From Sporolactobacillus shoreae (GTDB lineage Bacteria > Bacillota > Bacilli > Bacillales > Sporolactobacillaceae), in the NCBI RefSeq assembly GCF_004684935.1, contig NZ_SRJD01000002.1, forward strand, positions 124,001 to 188,000: a DNA stretch of 64,000 nucleotides, read 5' to 3'. A model generated the notes under the pieces. It worked only from the letters and a program-made list of their open reading frames with translations. It did no database searches and had not been told where the DNA came from. Positions 51,306 to 60,618 of the stretch are shown here, in pieces. Each line of letters opens with the position of its first letter. Position 1 is the stretch's first letter. Both the position numbers and the translations under genes were made by a program.

Positions 51306-53938
51306 TGGTCACATCATATATAGTGAATCACACACATTGGGATCGTGAATGGTATTTTACAAGCATGGATGCCCTGGTTTTGAGTGATCAACTGTTCACA
51401 GAAGTTCTGGATGAACTTGAGAAAAACCCGGACGCCAATTTCTGCCTGGACGGACAGTCATCAATTGTCGATGAGTACGTGGAGATTCATCCGGAAGGAC
51501 TCAGCAGGATCAGGAATTTAGTAAATGAGGGGCGCCTTTTTTTGGGTCCCTGGTACACGCAAACGGACGCGATAAATGCCGATGCCGAATCCATATTGCG
51601 CAATCTTATTATTGGGATTAATGATACGAGAAGAAAGTATGGTAATCCCATGATGATTGGTTATTTACCCGACACATTCGGATTCAACGCTCAAATACCA
51701 GAATTACTGAATCAAGCAGGAATTGATAACTTTCTCTTTTGGAGAGGCATCAATCTCGATAAGCAGGTACAGTCACTCTACTTCAAATGGAAAGGATTGG
51801 GCGATAGCAGAGTCTATGCGATCAATTTCCCGTTCGGTTACTTAACCGGTATGATCACTCTTGATTCAAAGGAACATTTACAGGATTTTGTCAATGACAG
51901 GCTTGATAAGGCGATTGAATTTGAGAGCCGGTATGGAAATCAGGAAGATGTCCTTATTCCATCAGGTATTGATCAGATGAATATTGTTAAGAAACTGGGT
52001 GAAACCGTTAAAAAAATAAATGACCTGAGTAAGTATGAGAACAAGATCAGCAGCTACCTGGAGTTTGTGAATATCATCCGGCACAAGAAAGATTTGGAAA
52101 CGTATCAGGGCGAATTAAAGGATCCAGTATATTCGCGTGTGCATCGGACCATAACGTCAGTCAGAACAAAAATTAAATTGAATAATTTCCTGATTGAACA
52201 AAAAATTCTGCGGCGAATTGAACCTTTGATGGTGATTGCGCATAATAACGGCGTCAGAATAGGTCCGGGGCTGCTCACTAAACTTTGGAAAAAGTTACTG
52301 GAATGTCAGGCACACGATAGCTTAGGCGGCAGTGTTTCTGATAACGTCGCAATTGATATTATGCATCGGTTTAAGGAGGCAGACGAACTGGCTGACGGTA
52401 TTGAAAATATGATCTGCAAAAAAATGGCCGATGCCATGGAACTGAAAGATCATGATGTTCTGGTTTTTAATACCGACCCCTTTGAATTTGAAGGCAACAA
52501 AACAGTTAAAATTCTGACGGCAACAAAAAGCATCCATTTTATTAATGCGGATCATCCGGTGATTCTTTCTGAGAAATACTATCCCAGCCGCAGTAACATT
52601 TTGAAACTTGTTCCAAAAGGAACTGAATACTTTGATGAACCGGCTTATTATGAATTGGACGTTCGAATTCATGTTACTCTGCCACCTATGGGTTTCAAGA
52701 TCATTCACTTTGAAAACTCAGTAGAACAGCTCCCATCCCGTGTATCCAGCAAAGAGGCATTGGGACAAAATGTAAGTGTCCAAAATGACTATTTCAGCCT
52801 ATCATTTAATGACGGAGAAATTAGTTTAAAATCCGGGGATAAAGTGTATGATCACATTATTGAAATTGTCGACTCTGCAAATGATGGCGATACGTATGAC
52901 TATTCACCGCTGCGACGAGATAGCGAACGAGCGCTAACACTTGAAAAAGCATACACAATAAAAGATGCTGAAAAACAATCGCTTGTGGTAATAGGGGCAA
53001 CTGCTTTACCACTAGATCTAGAAGATCGTAAAGTATTAAGCCCGGCTTATGGCCGTGTTTCCCTAAAAATCATTATGACAGTGACGCCGGAATCACATTT
53101 GATTGATGGGAAACTGATTGTTAATAATCAAGTGTACTCTCACCGGTTAAGATTAAAGATAAATACATCAATTGAAAGTGATCATGTTGTTGCGCAGATT
53201 CAGAATGGGTTTATTGTTCGGGAAAATGAACCCATTCCCGAAGACTGGGAGAAGAAATATGTTGAGAAACCGGTCAATATTGCTGCATTTGACAAGAGTG
53301 TCACAGTTGAAGATAGCAAGAGTCATTTTTCGGTATTTGCAAAAGGGCTGAAAGAATACGAGTATTTGAACAGTTTCCTGTTTATCACACTTATGTCTAC
53401 CACCGGACAATTAGGCAAACCCGATCTTGTCTGGCGTCCTGGGAGGGCTTCAGGCGATACCACGAATCAGGGACATGTTATGATGCCGACCCCTCTGGCA
53501 CAGGAAATTGGAGAAAGTAAGTTCGAATTTGCATTGAATATGGAACCTAGTGTATTTGATGAACAAAAAGTAGCTCTTTGTGTCAGAGACTGGCTTTCAC
53601 CGTCTGTCAGCTATCAATTGCAAAGCCTAAATTTCTTTATCAACAGGCTGGACAATAAGATATGGAAAACAGAGACCGACGTCATACCAAGCAATGGATA
53701 CTCGCTGATCAAAGCGGATCACGATTTAATTGTTTCATCTATTTATCCGTCTTATCTCGATGCCGATGCTTACATTGTCAGATTATCCAATCCAACAGCA
53801 ATCCCCGTACCGATCCCGTATGATTTACTGAAAGACAGCATTCGGGTTAATGCACTTGAGGAAGGTGTACCTGTTCAGCAGAGCGTACCGGCTTATAGCA
53901 TGGTAAGCTTAAAGCGTAAGTTTCAGGTTGAAAATTAG
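51305..53938 (+). CDS. mngB: GH38 alpha-mannosidase, mannosylglycerate-type (MngB)
   Basis: 877 residues. The zinc site begins in VNHTHWDREWYF (H11, D13); the nucleophile is D123 in GYLPDTFGFN; LFWRGI and ECQAHDSLGGS near 330 follow, with the third zinc ligand. GPWYTQTDAI and RPGRASGDT are shared with E. coli MngB (mannosyl-D-glycerate hydrolase). It acts on the phosphorylated, imported sugar: mannosyl-6-phosphate-glycerate to mannose-6-phosphate and glycerate. No signal peptide. The product assignment leans on the PTS context; other alpha-mannosides are possible. Confidence 0.85.
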   Translation: MVTSYIVNHTHWDREWYFTSMDALVLSDQLFTEVLDELEKNPDANFCLDGQSSIVDEYVEIHPEGLSRIRNLVNEGRLFLGPWYTQTDAINADAESILRNLIIGINDTRRKYGNPMMIGYLPDTFGFNAQIPELLNQAGIDNFLFWRGINLDKQVQSLYFKWKGLGDSRVYAINFPFGYLTGMITLDSKEHLQDFVNDRLDKAIEFESRYGNQEDVLIPSGIDQMNIVKKLGETVKKINDLSKYENKISSYLEFVNIIRHKKDLETYQGELKDPVYSRVHRTITSVRTKIKLNNFLIEQKILRRIEPLMVIAHNNGVRIGPGLLTKLWKKLLECQAHDSLGGSVSDNVAIDIMHRFKEADELADGIENMICKKMADAMELKDHDVLVFNTDPFEFEGNKTVKILTATKSIHFINADHPVILSEKYYPSRSNILKLVPKGTEYFDEPAYYELDVRIHVTLPPMGFKIIHFENSVEQLPSRVSSKEALGQNVSVQNDYFSLSFNDGEISLKSGDKVYDHIIEIVDSANDGDTYDYSPLRRDSERALTLEKAYTIKDAEKQSLVVIGATALPLDLEDRKVLSPAYGRVSLKIIMTVTPESHLIDGKLIVNNQVYSHRLRLKINTSIESDHVVAQIQNGFIVRENEPIPEDWEKKYVEKPVNIAAFDKSVTVEDSKSHFSVFAKGLKEYEYLNSFLFITLMSTTGQLGKPDLVWRPGRASGDTTNQGHVMMPTPLAQEIGESKFEFALNMEPSVFDEQKVALCVRDWLSPSVSYQLQSLNFFINRLDNKIWKTETDVIPSNGYSLIKADHDLIVSSIYPSYLDADAYIVRLSNPTAIPVPIPYDLLKDSIRVNALEEGVPVQQSVPAYSMVSLKRKFQVEN

Positions 53939-54010
53939 TTTTATTTTCAATTGATCATGGCTTTTGGATGGTACTAACGACAATGAGAACAATTACAGTT
54001 AAAAAATCGA

Positions 54011-54046
54011 AAAAGCTCAGCCATTTGAAGATGAATGGCTGAGCTT
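54011..54046. terminator. Bidirectional terminator between mngB and the GntR gene
   Basis: AAAAGCTCAGCCATT (54011-54025) / AATGGCTGAGCTTTT (54032-54046); A run left and T run right, so it can serve both converging genes. Confidence 0.9.
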
Positions 54047-54048
54047 TT

Positions 54049-54669
54049 TTACTTTATAAAGTGCAACGAAAAATCGAGATCTGCCTGTAAATGCTCTTTC
54101 ATCATTCGTTCCGCATTTTCCGCGTCACGGGCTCGAATGGTTTGATAAATTTTCTCATGTTCATCAATGAGAAACGGACGGTTATGAGAAATAACGGTTC
54201 GCCGAAAGAGATAAATAATCGATTTCATATGATCGATCATATCAATCATGATCGGATTATTACTTGCCTGGACGATAACATCGTGAAACCGTTCATTGGC
54301 TTTCATGATTTCATCGATGGATCCCGTTCTTCCGATTCGGACACATTCACTCAGGGATTCAAGGTCATGTTCTGTAAAATACATTGCTGCACAGTGGGCG
54401 GAGTATCCTTCAAGTAAAATACGCACCTGAAAGGAGTTGCGCAGTTCTTTTTCTTCCGGTTTGACCACCAGTTTGTTAACGATCAGGTGCTCTTGCTCCA
54501 GACGCTGTATCGCTTCTCTGATTGGCGTTCTGCTCACACCAACGATTGAGGCGAGTTTATCTTCTACAATTCTTGCCCCGGTAGGAATTTCTCCGTTTAA
54601 GATCATGTCACGGATGGATTCATAGGCTTTCAACGATGCATTTTGAGGTTTATCATTATTCCGCTCCAT
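54049..54669 (-). CDS. GntR-family regulator, FCD subfamily (sugar-acid operon)
   Basis: 206 residues from ATG 54669 (AAAGGTG 6 nt before it; GTG 54678 in frame also possible). Winged helix (GARIVEDKLASIVGVSRTPI, REAIQRLEQEHLI) and an FCD domain (NERFHDVIVQAS, DEHEKIYQTIRARDAENAER). Divergent from the sugar-acid genes across a region with two TTGTATACAA boxes exactly 20 bp apart, which are its likely operators. Confidence 0.88.
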   Translation of the reverse strand: MERNNDKPQNASLKAYESIRDMILNGEIPTGARIVEDKLASIVGVSRTPIREAIQRLEQEHLIVNKLVVKPEEKELRNSFQVRILLEGYSAHCAAMYFTEHDLESLSECVRIGRTGSIDEIMKANERFHDVIVQASNNPIMIDMIDHMKSIIYLFRRTVISHNRPFLIDEHEKIYQTIRARDAENAERMMKEHLQADLDFSLHFIK

Positions 54670-54824
54670 CCCATTCACCTTTTATCCGTTCCTGATTTAT
54701 CTATCATTATAGCAAAATACGAATCACGTTCCAAAATAGAGGAATAGATCAACTCAAAGAAAATAGTAAATGATTGATATCACAGATTGACAGGAATATA
54801 ATGAAATATGCAAAACAATTCATA

Positions 54825-54854
54825 TTGTATACAAATTTATTATATTGTATACAA
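54825..54854. promoter_or_regulatory. Paired GntR operators, TTGTATACAA twice, 20 bp apart
   Basis: Identical 10-bp palindromes at 54825-54834 and 54845-54854; two helical turns apart, so two regulator dimers could bind on one face of the DNA. Lies ~110 bp before the dehydrogenase start. Confidence 0.75.
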
Positions 54855-54875
54855 AAGCATTTGATTAAGCTAATA

Positions 54876-54889
54876 TGTAAGCGCTTATC
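54876..54889 (+). promoter_or_regulatory. cre-like site of the sugar-acid operon
   Basis: TGTAAGCGCTTATC; matches the first eleven consensus positions of TGWAARCGYTWNCW and differs in the last two conserved ones. CcpA repression is plausible. Confidence 0.5.
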
Positions 54890-54935
54890 CAAACGCGTGC
54901 TTTAAAGAAAAATTAATACGACGGAGGCATTAAGA

Positions 54936-55856
54936 ATGGAATCAAACATTGGTTTTATCGGATTGGGCATTATGGGCAAACCTATGGCACTTAATCTAAT
55001 TCGGGCGAATTATTCACTGGTTGTCTTTGATATCAATCAATCAGCTGTGGATGAGCTCGTTCAGGCGGGAGCTACTTCAGCGGGCACAGCAAAGGAAGTG
55101 GCTGAGAGTTGCGAAGTAATTATTACGATGTTGCCCAAGGGTCAGCATGTCAAGCAAGTCACATTCGGATCTGAAGGCATTGTCTCAGGTGCGCATAAGG
55201 GGACTGTCGTTATTGACATGAGTTCGGTGACACCTGCTGATTCCAGAGAAATCGCGAAAGGATTGGCGGAACATAAAATTGAGATGCTGGATGCACCGGT
55301 GAGCGGCGGTGAGCCTAAGGCCATTGATGGGACGCTGGCCATTATGGTAGGAGGAAAACAGGTCGTTTTTGAAAGCGTTAACAATGTTCTTCATGCTATG
55401 GGAACAAGTGTCACGCTTGTGGGCGATCATGGCTGTGGATCAACCGCGAAGCTGGCAAATCAGATTATTGTCAATCTGAATATTGCTGCTGTGTCTGAAG
55501 CACTTGTCCTGGCTGCGAAGGCAGGCATTGATATCGAGAAAATGTATCAGGCCATCCGTGGCGGTCTCGCGGGAAGCACGGTTATGGATGCCAAGGTTCC
55601 AATGATTCTGGATCGTAACTTTGAACCTGGGGGCAAAATCGCAATCAATCTTAAAGACATCACAAATGTAATCGCTACCTCGCATGATTTGGACGTGCCG
55701 CTTCCGTTAACGAGCCAGCTGTTGGAAATTTTCCATGCGCTGAAAGCCGATGGAAAGATCAATCTGGATCACAGCAGCATTGTCCAGTTCTATGAAAAAA
55801 TGGCGAATGTCACGGTGAACCGGTCCAATGAGAAAATCGAAGTAAAGAAGGGCTGA
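54936..55856 (+). CDS. Beta-hydroxyacid dehydrogenase (2-hydroxy-3-oxopropionate reductase / L-threonate dehydrogenase type)
   Basis: 306 residues. Rossmann motif GFIGLGIMGKPMALNL at residues 6-21, substrate-binding DAPVSGGEPKA near 119, catalytic Lys in GSTAKLANQ near 171 and the C-terminal KDITNVIATSHDL. The family oxidises or reduces small hydroxy acids with NAD(P). With a DUF1537 kinase next door, the nearest known pathways are L-threonate/D-erythronate breakdown, where LtnD makes the 3-oxo acid. ACGGAGGCATTAAG precedes the ATG. Confidence 0.85.
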   Translation: MESNIGFIGLGIMGKPMALNLIRANYSLVVFDINQSAVDELVQAGATSAGTAKEVAESCEVIITMLPKGQHVKQVTFGSEGIVSGAHKGTVVIDMSSVTPADSREIAKGLAEHKIEMLDAPVSGGEPKAIDGTLAIMVGGKQVVFESVNNVLHAMGTSVTLVGDHGCGSTAKLANQIIVNLNIAAVSEALVLAAKAGIDIEKMYQAIRGGLAGSTVMDAKVPMILDRNFEPGGKIAINLKDITNVIATSHDLDVPLPLTSQLLEIFHALKADGKINLDHSSIVQFYEKMANVTVNRSNEKIEVKKG

Positions 55857-55859
55857 GCG

Positions 55860-57314
55860 ATGGCAGATTCCCAGAGACTAACCACAGAAGTTCTTCAGCA
55901 ATTGCCGAGAATTGATAAAACGTCGACTGATCAATTGCTGAAAAATGCACTGACAGGCTTTGATCGCAAAATCATTGTTCTGGATGATGATCCGACAGGT
56001 GTCCAAACCGTGCATGATGTCTCAGTCTATACCGACTGGTCACCAGCGAGCATAGAAAATGGATTCCGAGAAGAAAATCCCATGTTTTTTATTCTGACGA
56101 ATTCCAGAGGATTTACCCGGAGTGAAACCGTTAAAGCCCATGAAGAAATCGCGAGGAACATTGTCCGGGCGTCAGAAAAATATCAGCGGCCGTTTATAAT
56201 TATCAGTCGCAGCGATTCAACACTTCGAGGACATTATCCTACGGAAACGGAAGTATTGAAAGAAACCGTCGAGTCACTGACGACAATTAAGTATGATGGT
56301 GAATTATTGATGCCCTTTTTTAAAGAGGGCGGTCGGTTAACTTACAATAATATCCATTACGTCCGATATAATGACACCTTTGTCCCCGCGGGCGAAACGG
56401 AATTCGCCGGGGACCGGACTTTCGGTTACAAGAATTCTCATTTGGGAAAATGGATCGAAGAGAAGACGGATGGTGAGTTTACGGCGGAGGACACCACCTA
56501 TATCTCCTTGGAAAGTATCCGGGCTCTTGCTATCGACTCAATTACAGAGCAATTAATGGCTGTCAGAGACTTTAATAAAATCGTTGTGAACGCCGTTGAT
56601 CAGGCAGATGTACAGATTGTTGCAGCTGCGGTAGTTCGGGCCATTAAATCGGGGAAGAACTTCCTGTTCCGGACAGCCGCAGCTCTTCCTAAAGCGATTG
56701 GCGAAGTCAGTGACAGAGCTCTGCTGACTGGACCGGAACTTAGAAAAGAAGATGCCTCAACGGGAGGGCTGATTGTTGTTGGTTCACATGTTCAGAAAAC
56801 GACTGATCAACTTCAGGAACTCAAAAGAAAGCCACAAATTGAATTCATTGAATTGAACTGCCCGCTGCTCATTGATGATGAAAAAGAGCAACAGGAGATA
56901 AACCGGGTGACGAGTCAATGTGATTCGTTGCTCCAGGCAGGCAAGACAGTCACCGTCTATACAAGTAGAAAACGAATCGACCTTGGGCCAGGAAAAAGTG
57001 AAGAGGAACTTCAACTTTCTGTAAAAATCTCTGATGCCGTAACGCAAATTGTCCGGCAATTAAATGTCCGACCATCGTATATCATTGCCAAAGGTGGTAT
57101 TACATCAAGTGACATTGGAACAAAGGGGCTAAGCGTTAAAAAGGCTAAGGTTCTGGGTCAGATTTTGCCCGGAATACCTGTCTGGCAGACCGGAAACGAG
57201 AGCAAATATCCGGGGATCTCGTACATCATTTTCCCAGGGAATGTAGGAAAAAAGTCGACACTGCGGGAAGCCGTGGAAATTTTAGAGGAACAAAAAACGG
57301 AAGTCATAAAATAA
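55860..57314 (+). CDS. Four-carbon acid sugar kinase family protein (DUF1537, OtnK/DtnK type)
   Basis: 484 residues. N-terminal domain begins with IVLDDDPTGVQTVHDVSVYTDW (the DDPTG loop, D~43-45) and has the family's LTNSRGFTR and SRSDSTLRGHYP; the C-terminal nucleotide-binding domain has GSHVQKTTDQL, IIAKGGITSSDIGTKGL and FPGNVGKKSTL. In known pathways it phosphorylates 3-oxo-tetronate or D-threonate/D-erythronate. It starts 4 bp after the dehydrogenase gene. Sequence is full length. Confidence 0.88.
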   Translation: MADSQRLTTEVLQQLPRIDKTSTDQLLKNALTGFDRKIIVLDDDPTGVQTVHDVSVYTDWSPASIENGFREENPMFFILTNSRGFTRSETVKAHEEIARNIVRASEKYQRPFIIISRSDSTLRGHYPTETEVLKETVESLTTIKYDGELLMPFFKEGGRLTYNNIHYVRYNDTFVPAGETEFAGDRTFGYKNSHLGKWIEEKTDGEFTAEDTTYISLESIRALAIDSITEQLMAVRDFNKIVVNAVDQADVQIVAAAVVRAIKSGKNFLFRTAAALPKAIGEVSDRALLTGPELRKEDASTGGLIVVGSHVQKTTDQLQELKRKPQIEFIELNCPLLIDDEKEQQEINRVTSQCDSLLQAGKTVTVYTSRKRIDLGPGKSEEELQLSVKISDAVTQIVRQLNVRPSYIIAKGGITSSDIGTKGLSVKKAKVLGQILPGIPVWQTGNESKYPGISYIIFPGNVGKKSTLREAVEILEEQKTEVIK

Positions 57315-57367
57315 AAGATTGTTACTGTTCTGGATCTCATTCGTATTGAAATGGAGGACGAATTCAA

Positions 57368-58213
57368 ATGCTTGTAAATACTTTGGAACTGCTACGCAAG
57401 GCGCAAGAGAAAAAATACGCGGTAGCCGCCTTTAATGTTTACAATATGGAAACCATACAAGCTGCATTCCATGCCGCTGAATCAGAAGGACGACCTGTCA
57501 TTCTTGCCTTGGGTGAACGGTATTTTCCAATGGTTGAACTGGATGGGTTCTCCGCCATGGTTAAAGCTCTGGCAGAGAAAACGAAGCTGCCTGTTGCCCT
57601 GCATCTCGATCATGCAGAACAGAAGGAATCGATTGTTCAGGCTATCCGATGTGGGTTTACTTCTGTTATGTTTGATGGTTCCAGGTTTGATCTGAAAGAA
57701 AATATAGCTCAAACGAAGGAAATTGCAGCTATTGCCCATCTGACAGGTGTCTCTGTTGAGGGTGAGGTAGGATCCATGAAGACAGGGGATTTTTCTGATG
57801 AAGCAGAAGGTGATGGATCACTGACAGATCCGCAATCCGCCGGGCTCTTCGCCCGTGAGACAGGAATTGATTTCTTAGCTGCTGCAATCGGCACGGTGCA
57901 CGGTCTCTATAAAGGGGAACCGCACATTGATCTATCGCTCTTGCACGCGATTCATCAATGCGTCCCGATACCCTTAGTCCTTCATGGCGGATCAGGTACA
58001 CCGGATGATGTGATCAGAAAAGCGATCCGGTTGGGCATTACCAAAATCAATGTCAACACGGAAGTTTCAATCGCAGCAGTCCAAGGTATGCAGAAAACGT
58101 TGGATAGTCATCAATGGCCTCATTTGTCCGTCATCACATCTGAAGCACAGAAATCAATGGAATCGGTTATGAAAAAATGCATCCGTCTGTTCTCAAGTGC
58201 TTCAGAGGACTAA
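57368..58213 (+). CDS. Class II (zinc) fructose-bisphosphate-aldolase-family aldolase
   Basis: 281 residues. Motifs of the GatY/KbaY/FbaA group: VAAFNVYNMETIQAAFHAAE, LHLDHAEQ (zinc-binding His near 82 and D), SVEGEVGSMKTGD, GTVHGLYKG, LHGGSGTPDDVI (zinc His near 206) and ITKINVNTEVSIA. It would cut a DHAP-containing sugar phosphate reversibly. Fourth step after a dehydrogenase and a kinase; the C4-acid pathways use a decarboxylase (class II aldolase/adducin fold) here instead. GGAGG precedes ATG 57368. Confidence 0.88.
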   Translation: MLVNTLELLRKAQEKKYAVAAFNVYNMETIQAAFHAAESEGRPVILALGERYFPMVELDGFSAMVKALAEKTKLPVALHLDHAEQKESIVQAIRCGFTSVMFDGSRFDLKENIAQTKEIAAIAHLTGVSVEGEVGSMKTGDFSDEAEGDGSLTDPQSAGLFARETGIDFLAAAIGTVHGLYKGEPHIDLSLLHAIHQCVPIPLVLHGGSGTPDDVIRKAIRLGITKINVNTEVSIAAVQGMQKTLDSHQWPHLSVITSEAQKSMESVMKKCIRLFSSASED

Positions 58214-58283
58214 CTTTTATTTACATGTAAGAGCTGAGCGACCCTAGCCAAAATGAATAAAGTGAAAAACAAGGAGGATCAAT

Positions 58284-59603
58284 ATGCCGATTATCATTAT
58301 CTGCGTGGGAGTTGCCTTACTGTTATTATTAATGATTGTCTTAAAAGTAAACGCTTTCATATCCTTGATTCTAGTTTCGATAGCGGTAGGCATTATGGAA
58401 GGTATGTCCCCCATTGCCGCAATAACCTCTGTCAAAACCGGACTTGGGGGAACCTTGGGAAGCCTGGCGATGGTTCTGGGGTTTGGCGCGATTCTGGGAA
58501 AATTAATGGCTGATTCCGGTGGTGCACACCGAATTGCCTTAACACTTATTAATAAGTTTGGGAAAAAACGTGTTCAATGGGCAGCCGTTTTAACTGGTTT
58601 TATTGTCGGTATCGCCCTGTTCTATGAAGTCGGTTTTGTTATCTTAATTCCTCTGGCTTTTACCATTGCCATTGAAGCAGGATTGCCGATTCTCTATATA
58701 GGAATGCCTGTCGTCGCGGCCCTGATCACGGTTCACGGATTTTTGCCGCCTCATCCGGGCCCAACCGCCATTGCGACAGTATTCCATGCGAATCTGGGTA
58801 AAACACTTTTATATGGGATCATTCTGGCCATACCGGCAGTCATTGCGGGTGGGCCGTTGTTTACAAAATTTTTCAAGGAAAAAGATCTGCAAGCTGAAAT
58901 TCCTAAAGCACTCTTCAATCCAAAAAAATTCACAGAAGAGGAAATGCCAAGTTTCTCCACAAGCTTAATTACTGCGATCATTCCGGTTATCTTAATGTCT
59001 ATTCAGGCATTGGTTGAAATATTTTTTCCAAAATCATCAATATTAAGCACGGTTACCTTTTTTGGTGAGCCCTCCATTGCCTTGCTGCTTTCCGTGATCA
59101 TCGCGTTTTTCACACTGGGTATATTCAGGGGAAAGAAATTGCAGGAAGTGATGAGGTCTGTCCCGTCAGCCATTTCCTCGATTAGCATGATCATTCTGAT
59201 TATTGGTGGCGGGGGCGCTTTAAAACAGGTTATTATTGACAGTGGTGTGGATAAATACATTGCCCATATCATGCAGGGGAGTACACTTTCGCCACTCTTG
59301 CTGACTTGGCTGATTGCAGCGATTTTGCGCGTTTCCCTGGGTTCAGCAACAGTAGCAGGGCTAACGGCGGCAGGAATTTCCGCTCCTCTGATCGGGTTAA
59401 CCCATGTGAGCCCTGAATTAATGGTGCTTGCAACCGGTGCCGGGAGCATCACATTCTCTCATGTTAATGATGCGGGATTCTGGATCTATAAGGAATATTT
59501 TAATTTGTCTATTGGGAAAACAATTAAAACGTGGTCCATCATGGTAACTATTCTCTCACTTGTCGGTTTGGCCGGTGTCCTGATCCTCAACTTATTTATT
59601 TAA
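58284..59603 (+). CDS. GntP-family (gluconate:H+ symporter-like) permease
   Basis: 439 residues, about twelve membrane segments. Family motifs: NAFISLILVSIAVGIMEGM, GLGGTLGSLAMVLGFGAILGKLMADSGGA, VHGFLPPHPGPTAIA, and a C-terminal GAGSITFSHVNDAGFWIYKEY. Takes up gluconate or a related sugar acid with protons. GGAGGATC precedes ATG 58284; same strand as the catabolic genes, so it should import their substrate. Confidence 0.92.
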   Translation: MPIIIICVGVALLLLLMIVLKVNAFISLILVSIAVGIMEGMSPIAAITSVKTGLGGTLGSLAMVLGFGAILGKLMADSGGAHRIALTLINKFGKKRVQWAAVLTGFIVGIALFYEVGFVILIPLAFTIAIEAGLPILYIGMPVVAALITVHGFLPPHPGPTAIATVFHANLGKTLLYGIILAIPAVIAGGPLFTKFFKEKDLQAEIPKALFNPKKFTEEEMPSFSTSLITAIIPVILMSIQALVEIFFPKSSILSTVTFFGEPSIALLLSVIIAFFTLGIFRGKKLQEVMRSVPSAISSISMIILIIGGGGALKQVIIDSGVDKYIAHIMQGSTLSPLLLTWLIAAILRVSLGSATVAGLTAAGISAPLIGLTHVSPELMVLATGAGSITFSHVNDAGFWIYKEYFNLSIGKTIKTWSIMVTILSLVGLAGVLILNLFI

Positions 59604-59628
59604 TGGTTTCATAGGGCTTAAATTAAAG

Positions 59629-59676
59629 AGGCTGTTCCAATTGTTCGATGTTGGACAATGGAACAGCCTAGTTTTT
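59629..59676 (+). terminator. Terminator of the sugar-acid operon
   Basis: AGGCTGTTCCAATTGT / ACAATGGAACAGCCT with one bulge, then GTTTTT. Confidence 0.9.
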
Positions 59677-59685
59677 ACGGTTCTG

Positions 59686-60290
59686 CTAATGCATTATAAA
59701 AATCTCTGGGTGGATTCTTATAATTGTCCCAATGCGTGATGGAAAATGTTTTTCATTACTGGTGAGGATATATTGGCACTCCTCTCCGATTGCTGTAATC
59801 CAGATATGAAAATCATTCTGATCAAAGTCCTCCAGTGGCTGTGACATTTCCTGATCAGAATAATCTCTTTGGCCATTTCGCACGAAGATTCGCTGAGTTC
59901 AGCTAATACTTCGCCAATCGGTCGGTGCTCTCTTATTACAGTTTTTATACTGTATCTGCCAATGAGACTATTAACAGGTAAAGTATTGTAATACGAGAAG
60001 ATTGGATGTAAGAATTTTGATAGAAGTCGCTAATCTCGGATTCACTTATATTGGATTCCTGCCAGTCCTTTAGACGTATGACATATAAATTCCCAAATAC
60101 AAACTTTTGAAAGGACGGGGTGAAAAAGGTTAGGAAAGCGGGCCGCTTTGAGGATTTTTCGATTGACACCATCTACACGTAATGCGCCACAAAGAACGGT
60201 TGGATCGATAAAAACAGCAGGAGGATAAGGAGCGTCAGAGATTAAATTCATCAGCATTTCCATATCCACCATTTTTTGTGTCGATACGTT
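59686..60290 (-). pseudogene. Broken PIN-domain toxin/ribonuclease gene
   Basis: Three minus-strand pieces in different frames read as one PIN protein: AVFIDPTVLCGALRVDGVNR (60042-60293 frame), a middle helical part (59945-60172), and a C-terminal DFHIWITAIGEECQYILTSN...FPSRIGTIIRIHPEIFI (59686-59883). At least two frameshifts separate them. The first acidic residue of PIN ribonucleases is seen in FIDPT. No antitoxin gene adjoins. From 60291 to 60540 I see nothing else. Confidence 0.6.
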
Positions 60291-60542
60291 CAAAAACTAT
60301 CTCAGCTTTTTTGTCCTGATCCCGTGTGGTTATGAAAAGATTTTCAGAAACTTTCCAATGACCACCATTTGTTTGAAATGCTCCCGGAAACTTCCCCTTT
60401 GATTTAAAATCACAACTTTATCCGTTTTAAAATATCTTTACTCCATCTCGTTTATCATCTGGATGAATTCGTCACAGGAAGGAATTAAAATGAATTGTCA
60501 ATAGCTCAGAAATCAGTAATTATAAAATTATTTGAATATTTA

Positions 60543-60602
60543 TTGACAACTTATTTTACGTAAGCTAGAATAACAATATCAGATATGTGATATGTGATCA
60601 CA
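60543..60602 (+). promoter_or_regulatory. Promoter and operator-like repeats of the GntR gene
   Basis: TTGACA (60543-60548), 17 nt, TAGAAT (60566-60571); then ATATGTGATATGTGATCACA, with the palindrome TGTGATCACA at 60593-60602, just before the ribosome site; it may be the autoregulatory operator. Confidence 0.6.
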
Positions 60603-60618
60603 AAGGAAGTAGGAAAAG

